Below, in pieces: positions 17,611-29,700 of a DNA stretch of 38,720 nucleotides; the stretch's first letter is position 1, and every line of letters starts with the position of its first letter. Both the position numbers and the translations under genes were made by a program. The DNA lies in NCBI GenBank assembly GCA_943787435.1, contig CALSMK010000023.1, forward strand, positions 1 through 38,720, in the 5' to 3' direction. The notes under the pieces are model-generated. The model was not told where the DNA came from. It saw only the letters and a program-made list of their open reading frames with translations, and did no database searches. Origin of the DNA: an uncultured Flavobacteriales bacterium. Lineage in GTDB: Bacteria; Bacteroidota; Bacteroidia; Flavobacteriales_D; Sanyastnellaceae.

Positions 17611-18285
17611 TCAGGCGGGAAATCCAGTGACGTCAAGAATCCAAAGCACGAATGGCAGAAGGGGCAGTGACCAAGTCAAGTCGATGAGGGAAAAGGTTCG
17701 AATGTTGAGCAAATCAAGCCCCAAAGCCAGCAGAAGGATGCCGCCGAGGCCTGTTAATTCGTGGATGAGCGACTCGGGAATTCCCGTACCCATCATGGAG
17801 AAGAGCAGGGTCAGGGTGCCCTGCAAAACAAGGACGGACAAGGCGGAAAGAAGAACGCCTCGGCCCATGGTGGCTGCCAGAAACAGCGAGCTGAACAGAT
17901 CCATGGTCCCCTTGGCGAGCAAGATGGACGGGTCCCCCCTGAGGCCGTCTTGCATGCACCCCACCAAGGTCATGGCACCCACACAGAACAGAAGGGTGGA
18001 CTGAACCATAGCGGCCCCTTCACCTTGACCCAATCGGCCTGCGGCTTTCCTGATTTTTTGATCCAAACCCACCACGTGACCCAGTCCCGCCCCAAGCACC
18101 AATGCAATGAATGCTGCGATGGGACGGGTCAAGCTGCCCATCATGTCCGCCCCGATGTACAAGGTGAACAAACCAATGGCAGAGAAGACCGCAGTCCGCA
18201 GTTTTTCTGGAACCCGGCGTCGCAAGACCAGGCCCAATGATGCACCGATGGCAACTGCAACCGAATTGAAGAGGGTTCCCAACAT
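17611..18285 (-). CDS. DUF554 (YdfK-type) integral membrane protein
   Basis: 224-aa protein made largely of hydrophobic helices, with about six or seven membrane segments. It starts MLGTLFNSVAVAIGASLGL, followed by the conserved central region with LFCVGAMTLVGCMQDGL and ILLAKGTMDLFSSLFLA, and TGIPESLIHELTGLGGILLLALGL near the end. These are the hallmarks of the DUF554/YdfK family, whose function is unknown although a transporter role is often assumed. It is the first gene of the leftward group and is divergent from tgt across about 57 bp. Confidence 0.88.
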   Translation of the reverse strand: MLGTLFNSVAVAIGASLGLVLRRRVPEKLRTAVFSAIGLFTLYIGADMMGSLTRPIAAFIALVLGAGLGHVVGLDQKIRKAAGRLGQGEGAAMVQSTLLFCVGAMTLVGCMQDGLRGDPSILLAKGTMDLFSSLFLAATMGRGVLLSALSVLVLQGTLTLLFSMMGTGIPESLIHELTGLGGILLLALGLDLLNIRTFSLIDLTWSLPLLPFVLWILDVTGFPA

Positions 18286-18342
18286 GCGCCCAAGTTACTT
18301 TTGACCTGCGGCGCAAAGTGCAAAGCCGTTAATCCAATGCCC

Positions 18343-19473
<1,131 letters not shown>

Positions 19474-19483
19474 TGCAGCACTG

Positions 19484-20563
19484 ATGCGCATTCTCGATCG
19501 ATACATCATCCGGCACTTTTTGTCCACCTTCTTTTTGATGGTGGCTCTTTTCTGTGTGGTGGCCGTGGTGTTTGATATCGCCGAGAATCTGGAGCGGCTC
19601 ATCGACAACGACGCCCCTTGGGGGCGGGTTTTTGGAGAGTATTACGTGAGTTTTTGCTTGGCGTTGGGCAACATGCTGAGCTCTTTCATTGTGTTCCTGA
19701 CCATTTTGTTGTTCACCAGCAGATTGGCCCAGAGGAGTGAGATCATTGCGGTCCTTGCAGGAGGCATCTCCTTCCAGCGTTTGATGCGACCCTATTTCAT
19801 GGCTTCCACCTTGCTTGTGGTGGGCAGCTTGTTGCTTTCGCATTTCATCCTGCCCATCTCCAACCAGCGAAAATTGGACTTTGAAGTGGAGTTCGTGCAC
19901 AAGGAGTTTCACATCGCAGAGCAACACCTTTATCGAGAAATCTATCCTGGAACCATTGCCTATTTCAGGTCGGTCAATGCCGGCAGACAGGTGGGCTACC
20001 GATTCGTTCTGGAGCAGTGGGAAGGTCAAAAACTTGTCGAAAAGTGGACCGCCAGTAAGGCCAAGTGGATGGAGGAGCAGTCCACGTGGAGGGTTTCGAA
20101 TTTGCGCAAAAGGACTTGGGATGCGTCCGGTCAAGAACACTTGGAGAAAATCGCAGTCTTGGACACTGCCCTGCAGATGAAAATCTTGGATTTTGGCCAA
20201 AGAAATGAGGCCATATCGACCTTGGATCGGAATGAGCTCAAGGCTGCCATCGACCGGGAAAAGGCCAAGGGGTCAGGGGGTGAAAGGCTGCTGCAATTAG
20301 AAGGGCATACGCGAACGGCCAATGCGTTCGCCATTTATGTGATGACCTTGATCGGTGTGAGCGTGGCCAGCAGGCGGCAGCGCGGTGGCACAGGCATTCA
20401 CCTTTTGATCGGTGTTGTCATCGGCTTTGTTTACGTCTTCAGTGCCAAATTGATGTCGGTGGCCGCGATTCATGCGGGCGTGCTTCCTTGGGTGGCCGCT
20501 TGGACGCCCAATGTGCTGTTTGGACTGCTGGGGGTGTTGCTGTACCAGCGTGCGCCGAAGTGA
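19484..20563 (+). CDS. LptF/LptG-family permease (YjgP/YjgQ)
   Basis: 359-aa inner-membrane protein of the LPS export ABC transporter family, which with LptB extracts lipopolysaccharide from the inner membrane. It begins MRILDRYIIRHFLSTFF, the characteristic amphipathic start plus first membrane helix. Two more helices follow at about 60-85 and 100-125, with the coupling region QRSEIIAVLAGGISFQRLMRP between them. A periplasmic beta domain spans roughly 130-280, and three more helices lie at 285-355. Six membrane segments around a periplasmic domain match the family. It is closely linked to tgt, an arrangement I recall from other Flavobacteriales, and converges on ispE with 6 bp between stops. 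Whether it acts as LptF or LptG cannot be decided from sequence alone. Confidence 0.92.
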   Translation: MRILDRYIIRHFLSTFFLMVALFCVVAVVFDIAENLERLIDNDAPWGRVFGEYYVSFCLALGNMLSSFIVFLTILLFTSRLAQRSEIIAVLAGGISFQRLMRPYFMASTLLVVGSLLLSHFILPISNQRKLDFEVEFVHKEFHIAEQHLYREIYPGTIAYFRSVNAGRQVGYRFVLEQWEGQKLVEKWTASKAKWMEEQSTWRVSNLRKRTWDASGQEHLEKIAVLDTALQMKILDFGQRNEAISTLDRNELKAAIDREKAKGSGGERLLQLEGHTRTANAFAIYVMTLIGVSVASRRQRGGTGIHLLIGVVIGFVYVFSAKLMSVAAIHAGVLPWVAAWTPNVLFGLLGVLLYQRAPK

Positions 20564-20569
20564 ACGGTG

Positions 20570-21427
20570 TCAGATTACCGCGGGCCCGGACCAGGTTTGC
20601 CAGTGGGAAGGACACCCAAAGAACAGGTCGGGTTTAACCTCCTCCCGAAAAAATCCATAAACAGCAGATCCGCTGCCACTCATTTCCGCGTAAACGGCAC
20701 CGGAGGCTTGCAGATGGTCCAGCGCATTTTGGATGTCTGGATGGTGGGCCTTGACGGGACCAGAGAAGTCGTTCTTCAGTTGACCGGACCAATCCAAGGG
20801 AGACGAGCCGGACCATTCATTCAGACCTGGACGATTGGATTGGGGAATGACCCATTGAAAGGCCTGTGCTGTGGGAACATGAATCCCGGGATGAATCATG
20901 GCGATGTGCCAGCCTTCAAGGTCCAAATCGATGGGCGAAATGTGCTCGCCACGTCCAGTGACCCTGGCGGGTTCATTGCGAATGAAGAACGGGCAATCCG
21001 AACCGAGTTGGGCGGCAAGGCCTTCCAACTCGACAAGAGAGAGCCCCAATTCAAAATGGGCATTGAGCAGCTTCAAGGCAAATGAACCATCGGCACTCCC
21101 GCCACCCAATCCAGCTCCGGATGGGATGGCTTTGATGAGGTGGAAATCGACCGGGGGCAAGTTCCTTTCTTTTTGGAGGAGAGCATGTGCGCGACAAACC
21201 AGGTTGTCCTTGGTGTTTCCTGCGACCTGATGTCCATGAAGGTGCAGTTTGACATGGGAGTCCGATGGGGCAGAGGCGGTCACCTCTAAGGTGTCGCACC
21301 AAGGCACAGGAATGAAGAGGCTGTCAATTTCGTGATAGCCATCTGGTCTCCTCTGGATCACATGAAGACCCAGATTGATTTTGGCATTTGGGAAGGCCAA
21401 ACGTGAAGCTGCAACTGAATCAGCCAT
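20570..21427 (-). CDS. ispE: 4-diphosphocytidyl-2-C-methyl-D-erythritol kinase
   Basis: Phosphorylates CDP-methylerythritol in the non-mevalonate isoprenoid pathway. It is a GHMP-kinase fold protein of 285 aa. It has the N-terminal PNAKINLGLHV with catalytic Lys16, DGYHEIDSLF, the ATP-binding glycine loop PSGAGLGGGSADGS at 102-115, catalytic Asp144 in LGSDCPFF, and a C-terminal MSGSGSAVYGFF. The ATG at 21427 overlaps the era stop by 8 bp, so the two genes are probably cotranscribed from upstream of era. Confidence 0.96.
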   Translation of the reverse strand: MADSVAASRLAFPNAKINLGLHVIQRRPDGYHEIDSLFIPVPWCDTLEVTASAPSDSHVKLHLHGHQVAGNTKDNLVCRAHALLQKERNLPPVDFHLIKAIPSGAGLGGGSADGSFALKLLNAHFELGLSLVELEGLAAQLGSDCPFFIRNEPARVTGRGEHISPIDLDLEGWHIAMIHPGIHVPTAQAFQWVIPQSNRPGLNEWSGSSPLDWSGQLKNDFSGPVKAHHPDIQNALDHLQASGAVYAEMSGSGSAVYGFFREEVKPDLFFGCPSHWQTWSGPAVI

Positions 21428-22340
21428 CGAAGTATCCGTACTGTTTCAGTTTGCGCTCGTCGTTCCTCCAATCCTTGTCCACTTTGATGCGGAGTTCCAG
21501 GAAGACTTTCTCTTTAAGGAAGTCTTCTAAGTCTTTTCGGGCATCAGTGGCCAAGCGCTTGATCATTTGTCCTCCGGTTCCGATTAAAATGGCCTTTTGG
21601 GAGTCTCGCGCCACTTGAATCACTGCGTGAATCCGCCGAAGGGGTTTCCCCTCTTTGGTTTGGTCCTTTTTGAAGGATTCTACAATGACCTCGCTGCTGT
21701 AGGGCACCTCCTGCCGAGTGTGGGTCAGGATTTTCTCCCGAATGATTTCCGCAACGAAGAACCGCATGGGCTTGTCGGTCATTTCGTCCTTTGGAAAAAA
21801 GGCAGGCGATTGGGGAAGGAGCTCAACAATGCGGTCGAGCAAGTGGTCTAGGTTGAACCCGTGGAGTGCACTGATGGGGTGGATTTCGGCGCGGGGAATG
21901 AGGTCTTGCCACAAGGAAATGTGATGGGTCACTTTCTCTTGGTCGCTCAAGTCAACCTTATTAATGAGCAAAAGGACGGGAATGTCCATTCGCTGAATTT
22001 TCTCAAGGGTTTCTGGATGGGCGAGGGTGGTTTCCTCGGGGGTGGTGACGATCAGAAGGACGTCTGCATCTCTTAACGCCGTGCGGACAAACTTCATCAT
22101 GCCCTCTTGGAGCTTGTAAGCTGGGTCGAGCACACCAGGAGTGTCTGAGTAAACGATTTGCCAATCGTCTCCAGACACAATGCCCATGATCCGGTGACGG
22201 GTCGTTTGTGCCTTGGCATTAATGATGCTGAGTCGTTCTCCGACGAGCTGATTCATCAAAGTGGATTTCCCCACATTGGGGGAACCTATGATGTTGACGA
22301 AGCCGGCTTTGTGCTCGGCGTTTGCATTCGTTGTGGACAC
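21420..22340 (-). CDS. era: Ribosome maturation GTPase Era
   Basis: GTPase that binds 16S rRNA and assists small-subunit assembly. The P-loop GSPNVGKST is at residues 19-27, TTRHRIMGI forms the switch region, DTPG precedes VLDPAYKLQ, and NKVD specifies guanine. The C-terminal KH type-2 domain has GTGGQMIKRLATDARKDLEDFL. No ATG lies at a suitable place. The GTG at 22340 gives MSTTNANAEHKAGFVNIIG and 306 aa, and a TTG at 22370 would add ten residues. The gene starts about 70 bp from the divergent tRNA-fMet and overlaps ispE downstream. Confidence 0.95.
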   Translation of the reverse strand: MSTTNANAEHKAGFVNIIGSPNVGKSTLMNQLVGERLSIINAKAQTTRHRIMGIVSGDDWQIVYSDTPGVLDPAYKLQEGMMKFVRTALRDADVLLIVTTPEETTLAHPETLEKIQRMDIPVLLLINKVDLSDQEKVTHHISLWQDLIPRAEIHPISALHGFNLDHLLDRIVELLPQSPAFFPKDEMTDKPMRFFVAEIIREKILTHTRQEVPYSSEVIVESFKKDQTKEGKPLRRIHAVIQVARDSQKAILIGTGGQMIKRLATDARKDLEDFLKEKVFLELRIKVDKDWRNDERKLKQYGYFDG

Positions 22341-22410
22341 GGATGTGGATTTGTGCTTGCAAAGAAACAAGACAGGACTATCTTCGCCGTCCCGATTCGG
22401 GAAAATGGAT

Positions 22411-22483
<73 letters not shown>

Positions 22484-22503
22484 CAAAGGCAAGAGCCAAA
22501 ATG

Positions 22504-22534
22504 AAAGGGTCAACCACTGGTTGGCCCTTTTTTT
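22504..22534 (+). terminator. Rho-independent terminator after tRNA-fMet
   Basis: A 12-bp stem (AAAGGGTCAACC with GGTTGGCCCTTT, one G-T wobble) encloses the 3-base loop ACT and runs into a stretch of T residues. It is well placed to end the tRNA transcript. Confidence 0.9.
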
Positions 22535-22989
22535 GTTCTGAATCGTTGGGTTTGCCCTGAATTATCCACTTCTGGCTGAGGACAGTGTGGTCCTTGGTTG
22601 AGGTGGTGGTGAGGAAAGTCTTAAGCCTAACGTTCACAGCTGTTTACGTCCTGATTTAGGCCGGGGTAATGGGCTGAATCTAGCGATATAGTTTCGATGT
22701 CTTGTCGAGAGGGCTCTGGTTGAAAAGCAGTGATTTCAAGGAGAATTTGTAGACGTTTCCGCTATTTCGTAAGCGGAGATTATGAAATCTAATTGGTTTA
22801 AATCGCCTTTTGAGCTATGGATTACACTTATTGGCCGACGGCTTGATTTTCGAGATTTCCCGAGGCTCCCTCAATACCTTGTATAATTCGACGGATACGG
22901 GTAGGTGTTGATTGTGGTAACGGCAAGAATTGTGAACTTGGACGGACCTGTTTAACGACAGGAAAAACCAAGGAACCAAAACACTTGTG
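22535..22989. other. Gene-free 455-bp stretch upstream of the giant gene
   Basis: No convincing gene is seen here; a 69-codon frame on the minus strand (22815-23024) runs into the giant gene and looks spurious. The stretch is visibly richer in A/T than its neighbours. It holds a small hairpin (TCCGCT at 22758-22763 with AGCGGA at 22772-22777) and a TATAAT at 22882-22887, about 100 bp before the giant gene. I cannot place a convincing -33 TTTG at the right spacing. It probably contains the promoter and 5' leader of the giant gene. Confidence 0.5.
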
Positions 22990-23754
22990 ATGCGTCTCAC
23001 GTCTCTATTACTCGCCCTGTGCATTTGCTGGGCCCCCTCTTTCGCCCAAATTCAACAGATTGCAGTGACATCTGCTCCTGCACCTGAAGGGTATGATCTC
23101 GAAACCGAAGTAGTTGCCGAGAACATCGGCTTACTTGTAGGAGCCCTCGGTGCTGTTGACCTCACAGGTTACAACACGACCCGGGTCTACATTACTATGG
23201 TGAACGCAGATGACTTTTTGTCCTCTGTTTCCGGTGATGCCTTGAATCCAACGTTGGTCAACACCACAACCAACTTCTACCACGCTCTGTTAGGAGCTGG
23301 AACACCAAACGGCATCAACAGCGTGCTCTTCCCGGTATACCCGGATTTGGCTTACGACAGTTGGGTGACCATTGGCTTGGAGGGTACTCCTAATGCTGGC
23401 GCTGGTGAAGCCAACGTGAGCACGGTTCAATCCAATGACAACCCTTGGTTGACCAATTTCGATCCAGGAGCGGGCCAGCCTGGTGGCAACATTGCCATTG
23501 ATGATGGCATTGGTGGAGCATGGTACGCCCTGAACGGAGACGCCAACGGTGTAGCCGGAGACGACCTCAAAGTGTTGGCCGGTCAATTCACCACCACTGG
23601 TGAGCTCAGCGGTCAGATGTACATCCAGGCGTTCATCAATGGAGACGGACAGGCTGAATTCAGAGACACCTTCTATTTTGGAGCAGGTGCACCGGTTTTG
23701 GGTTGTACTGACTCTGCTGCCTGCAACTATGACTGCGGCAGCAACAGAGGATGA
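22990..23754 (+). CDS. N-terminal fragment of giant T9SS-exported protein (frameshifted)
   Basis: 254-aa reading frame with a Sec signal peptide (MRLTSLLLALCICWAPSFAQ). A domain of about 200 residues follows (YNTTRVYITMVNADDFLSS, YPDLAYDSWVTIGLEG, GGAWYALNGDANG, DDLKVLAGQFTTTGELSGQ). That domain reappears later in the same gene at about 30340-30925. The frame ends in GCTDSAACNYD followed by six out-of-pattern residues and a TGA at 23752. Removing one base near 23734 converts this end into CNYDAAATEDDSSC, exactly the repeat unit seen repeatedly downstream, and joins it to the frame reaching 32275. It is therefore the 5' part of a broken or mis-sequenced gene, not a complete protein. A GTG at 22987 just before the ATG is also in frame. 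Confidence 0.9.
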   Translation: MRLTSLLLALCICWAPSFAQIQQIAVTSAPAPEGYDLETEVVAENIGLLVGALGAVDLTGYNTTRVYITMVNADDFLSSVSGDALNPTLVNTTTNFYHALLGAGTPNGINSVLFPVYPDLAYDSWVTIGLEGTPNAGAGEANVSTVQSNDNPWLTNFDPGAGQPGGNIAIDDGIGGAWYALNGDANGVAGDDLKVLAGQFTTTGELSGQMYIQAFINGDGQAEFRDTFYFGAGAPVLGCTDSAACNYDCGSNRG

Positions 23755-26700
23755 TTCCTCATGTACTTATCCGGCAGACAGCTGTGATGGTGCTACCAAC
23801 GTGGATTGCGACTGTTCCTGCATCAATGACGCAGACGCCGATGGCATCTGCTCTGAGGATGACCTCTGTGAGGATCTGACGGCTTGCAACTACGATGATG
23901 CCGGCAACGAAGCTTGTGCCTACCTCGATGAGTGTGGCATTTGTGGCGGTGGCGGAATCGCTGATGGAGCGTGCGACTGTGATGGAAATGTCCTCGACGA
24001 GTGCGGCGTATGTGGTGGTTCAGGCATTGCTGATGGTGAATGCGACTGCGACGGAAACGTGCTGGATGCCTTGGGTGTTTGTGGGGGCGACTGCGCTGCC
24101 GACTCCGACGGTGACGCCATCTGTGACGACGCTGACAACTGCACGGATACCAGCGCTTGTAACTACAATGATGCTGGCAATGAGGCCTGCGCCTACCTCG
24201 ACGAATGTGGGGTGTGTGGCGGATCAGGTATCCCTGACGGAGAATGTGACTGTGACGGAAACGTCAACGACATCTGCGGTCTTTGCGGTGGTTCCAGCAC
24301 GGACGTAGATGGCGACGGTTTGGGTGAGCCTTGTGATGACAACTGTACTGACACCAATGCCTGTAACTACGCTGACGCAGCGAATGAGGCATGTGAGTAC
24401 GAGACATGTTCCGGTTGTGGTTTGACCGACGCTTGTAACTATAACGCTGAGGCCACGATCGTGGACAACTCCAGCTGCTTGTATCCAGAGGATCTTTACA
24501 CCTTGCCTTGTTCAGGTGTGGCCTTGGATTGCGATGGTGCTTGTGTCAATGATTCCGACGGTGACGATGTCTGTGATGAGTGTGAAATCCCCGGTTGTAC
24601 CGAGGAAGCAGCTTGTAACTACTCATCTGCAGCTACGGACGAAGACGGCTCATGCCAATACCCCATTGACCTTTACGGCATCGACTACGTTGACTGTGAT
24701 GGTGAATGTCTCAGCGACGCCGACGGAGATGGCGTCTGTAACGAAGATGAGACAGAGAGCTGCACAGATGCGGCTGCATGTAACTATGATGACAACCCCT
24801 TTGCCGACTCAGACAACACACTGTGTGTCTATCCGATTGACACCTATGGTGTCGACAACGTGGACTGCGATGGTGTTTGTTTGAATGACGTCGATGGCGA
24901 CGGTGTATGTGACGAGGACGAGATTCCTGGATGTACAGACGAGGGTGCCAACAACTATAGCTCTGCAGCCACCGATGACGATGGCAGCTGCACAGGTTGC
25001 ACCAACTCGATTGCAGACAACTACTATGCCGGAGCGGACATCGATGATGGAACCTGCGTCATTTCTGGTTGCACAGAAGCGGAGGCCTGTAACTACTTCG
25101 AGCCAGCCAACAACAACGATGGTTCTTGTGATTACCCCATTGACTTGTACGGAGCGAGCAACGTCGACTGTGACGGAGTGTGCTTGAACGACAGCGACGG
25201 TGACGGAACTTGTGACGAGGACGAGGATCTCGATGAGGTCTTGGACATCATCAATGACGCTTCAGGCGCCAACTTGGATTCTACCATCTCCATCATTGAG
25301 GACTTGGTTCTCACAGGTGGAGGCGGTTCAAGCAACTTTGCAGACGCCTTTGATGGTCTCGGCATTGGTTTTGTTCCTGGAATTGGAGGTCAAATGACCG
25401 GAATGGTGGCCACGTTGGACGTGAGCTGCAGTGGCGTGGAAGATGTGACGTCTGTTCGCATCAGCGGTCCTTGGTGGGGCTGGGATCCCAATGGAGGTCC
25501 AGAAGCGACCGAAGTTTCAGAAGGCATTTGGCAGGTTGTGTTTGATCCAGCCCCTGGAGCCGACATGGAATACAAGTGGGTCATCAACGGCGAGTATGAG
25601 GACCTCCTCGACTTCGGTGCTGACCTTCTTTATGATGATGGATATGACGATTACCTGAACGGTGCGTGTGCTCCACTCACGGACTACTTCAGCTACGCCA
25701 ACCGCCAGTGGGTGATGGGTTCAGGTGACATCAACGACACATGGGGACAGTGCACAGCTTGCACCCAAGTGGCCAACTGTGGAACCTTGTTCATGCCAAC
25801 AGACGGCGCATGGGAAACGGCAGGTTACAACCTCGAAGCATTGAGCCAAGAAGTGATCGGTGACTTGCTCGCTGGACACGTATTCCTCGGCTTCTGCGAT
25901 GAGATGCAGAACGGTGACCAAGTCACCAACTGGTACGGAGAGATTTTCCAGTTCAACGATGATGGTGCCGGCAACCGCAACATCCAGTCTTTGATCAGTG
26001 GTGATGTATACTCAGTAGAGGACGGTGCTTACAGCTTTGACAGCGGAAGTAAAGTCTACACCTTGGGAGATGTGATTGCATTGGCCAGTGCTGACCCATG
26101 CTTGGGTTGCACAGAACTGGAAATGACAGGAAGCATCGCTGACTACTCAGTGGAGTGTGAGTCTGAGCTTGATGCTGCTATGGCCGCTTCAGATGTTGCT
26201 GCCTTCGCCTGCTCCGAGCTTGAGCTCGATGCAGTCTACAGCACCAAGCTGCAATTCGATGGCCGCAACCAAATTCAAAACGGTGGTGGAACGAGCCAAA
26301 CTTGGAACGTTCTGTCTGCCGGCGATGATGCCAACTTCAACAACGGAACGGATGCTTTGCTCCAGTTCTATGACATCGACGGAGACATGGGCCAGGCGGT
26401 CTACTTCGTGGAAGATGTTGCTGCTGGTGGTGTGACCATGACCCAATATGAAAATGGTACAGCCCTCCTCGAAGGTTCAGTTGTAGACATGGACGATGCC
26501 AACCGTGGGTTGGACATCCACTTCTACTTTGACAACCGCACTGCTGGAAACGCGTGGGGTGGAGGCTTCAAAAACGACTACGGTTGTGCTGTGAACACCG
26601 ATGATTGGACCATGTATGTCCTGAACGACGACATGAGCTATGCTACTGGTCGCGGAGACTGGCAGTTCGGAACGCTGTTGCGTTTCAACCACCAGCCGTC

Positions 26701-29700
26701 TAGCCAATACTTCGGATACCAGTTGGGCGATGGTGCCAACAACCACAACTGTGATGCCAACGGATTCTCCGGGTGGTTCAGCTGGAGTGGAGCCATCGCA
26801 GGTGAGCCTGCCTTTGGACAAGCTGGTGACATCATCTCTACGCTTGATCCAACCGTAGGTTATGCCACGGATTGTCAGGACGGAGAGTTTGCGGAGTTCC
26901 ACTACGTTGCGTTCGATGAGCTCTGCAACATTGCTCAGCTCAACATCCAGACGGTTGACCGCGACGATGCCACTGCTCCTACTTACGTTTCTGGAGGAGC
27001 TGACATCACCCTTGACTGCGGAATCAGCGATCAGTGGTTGCTTGACAACCTCGCTGCAGATGAAATCGTCTTGTTCAGTGACAACTGCGACGACAGCGAG
27101 TATGGATGTGCAGCTGGGTTTGACCCCAACACCTCCGGTTTCGCTGATGGCAATACTGTCTACGTTTGTGTTGAGCTCGTGGGTGAAACCACGGCCAGCT
27201 ACACGGCCAGCAGCTGCCGCATATTGAACCGCACATGGGTGGCCACAGATTGCTTCGGCAACCAGTCCTACCATGTTCAGGTGATCACGATTGAGGACAC
27301 CACCTTGCCTGAGGTTTCCGTGACTGCACCAGCAGACATCACCCTCAATGTAAACGGACTGTGCTACGTTGATTTGGATCCTTCCAATACGGGAGAAGGC
27401 TCACCTTCATACAGCGACAACTGTGACTTGGCCGATACAGGCATGGATTACAGCGATGAGGTTGTGGACAGCGTGAGCACCGGTTGCTACAGCATCATCC
27501 GCACATGGACGGTTGCAGCAACGGACAGCTGTGGAAATGCCAACGCGACTTCAGACACACAGCGCATCGACATTCAGGATCAGATTGCCCCAAGCTTCCT
27601 TTACAACCAAGTTGACACCATTGAGTGTGACCTTTGGGTGGCAGGTGCTTGTGACTACGATTACTTGAACAGCATCGGTTTGGCTACGGCCTCTGACAAC
27701 TGCGAGTTGGATTACGTTGACGTGGCTTGCACGCCGCTCTCTAGCGCTTGTACCGATGATTACATCATTGACTACACCGCCTATGACAAGTGTGGAAACA
27801 GCACATCCATCCAACAGATTGTGGTGACGGCTGACCGCACTGCTCCTGAGTTCACGTTTGCACCTGCTGATTTGACTTTGGAGTGCAGCGATGCTTCACT
27901 CACTGGAGATGTTGATGGGTACGCCGTTCCGGTCTATACACCTGGTGACGGACTCCACGCTGAGGCCATGGACAACTGCGATGCTGAAATCACAGTGACC
28001 TACGCCGATGTCATCCTGACAACAGCATGCGCTCAGGAGTATCTGATTCGCCGTACATACAGCGTGTATGACTGCGATGAGAACCTTGGCCAGCACGTTC
28101 AGGAGATCACCATCGATGACTCGACAGCTCCAGAGTTCACCTCGTTCCCCGCTGATGTGGTGGACGTGGAGTGTGACGCTGTTCCCGCTGTAGCTTCAAT
28201 CGGTAGCTTGGGTGTCAGCGACAACTGCGACGGCGCTCCGAGTACCTCCTACGATGGAGAGGTTCGCACCGACGGTGATTGCCCAGACAGCTACACGCTC
28301 GAGCGCACATGGACCTCGGTCGACTGCGCTGGCAACAGCCACACCCAGACCCAGACCATCACGGTCTTGGACACGCAAGCTCCTGAAATGAGCATGTCTT
28401 GCCCGGCTGAATTCGAACACCCCAACGAGTGCTTCCTCGGTGGCGCTGATGGAGACGAGTCCTCTGAGGCCAGCATCCAAATGTCCACGGACATCAATGG
28501 TGAGCCTACCTGGACGGTGAGCGACAACTGCGATGCCGATGTTGAGGTGAGCTACACCTACACGGATGTCATTGTAGAAACGGATGGTGAATTCCGCATC
28601 ACACGGTCGTTCACAGTGACGGCTACGGACAACTGTGGCAACGCGACCACACAGGAATGTGACCAACTCATCACCTTCACGGACCTTGCTGGTCCTCTCA
28701 TGTCGGACGACCCGGCTGAGCTGTATCCTGCGTCCATTGCTTGTTCCGATATGGGAGATCCTTATGACGTGACCTTCATGCCGGTCAGCGCAACGGACGG
28801 TTGTGTGAGCAATTTGACCTATGAAGTTGTCGACGCATACCTCACGTCAGGTTCCTGCCCAGGTACTTGGGTCCGCCACTGGGTGGCCTACGACGAGTCC
28901 GGCAACGTGTCCGCTCAAGAAGCCATTCAATACATCCCGACATTCGATATCGTGGCGCCTGAGGTGAGCCTTGAAGCTCCAGGTTCTGATGGTGGTGATG
29001 GCGGTCCCACGACCACCACTGTCTACCTCGATGACAACTGCTATGTGGACTTGAGTCCTGAAGCCATTGGTTACGGCAGTTTGGAGTATTCCGATGATTG
29101 TGATCCCAACCCGAATACTGACCTCTCATATGTGGACGGTCCTCAAGACTTCGCTTGCAGTGGTAACGTTGGAACATACACGTTCACCCGTACCTGGACA
29201 GCTGTTGTGACCGACTTGTGTGGAAACTCCAGCTCGGCTACCGGTGATCAGGTGATCACGGTGATTGACAACAGCGCTCCAGAGCTGACGCTCGATTGTC
29301 CCAATGGAGCGAACCTCGTTAACACTTGCTTCTCAAGTGTGGACACGAGCCTGGCCTCCCTGGGCGAGGTTGAGTGGATTGCCACAGACAACTGTGACGA
29401 TGACCTCGATGTGAGCTACACCTACAGCGATGAGATTGAGTTTGACTGCAGCATGGTCGGTGTGGACGCTAACCCAGAGGGTAGCTACAACTTCGTCAGG
29501 ACCTTTACGGTCACAGCGACGGATTGCAATGGCAACTCTACTACAGAGGTCTGCACCCAGACAATCAATACGTTTGACATCTCAGCACCGACCATCGCCC
29601 TGACCTGCCCGGACACGGCCACGGTTCAGTTGGACGAGACGTGTTCAACCGATGTTGACCCATCCATCACTGGAAATGCGGTCGCCATTGGAACAGACGA

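Noticed and set aside
23720-23760. Programmed ribosomal frameshift in the giant gene
   Set aside because: No slippery heptamer, homopolymer or obvious downstream pseudoknot; a simple one-base insertion explains the pattern better.
26477-27274. 265-codon open frame on the minus strand inside the giant gene
   Set aside because: Val/Ala/Arg-rich shadow of the DNC/TAT-rich repeat codons; similar shadows occur at 28196-28666 and 30038-30532.
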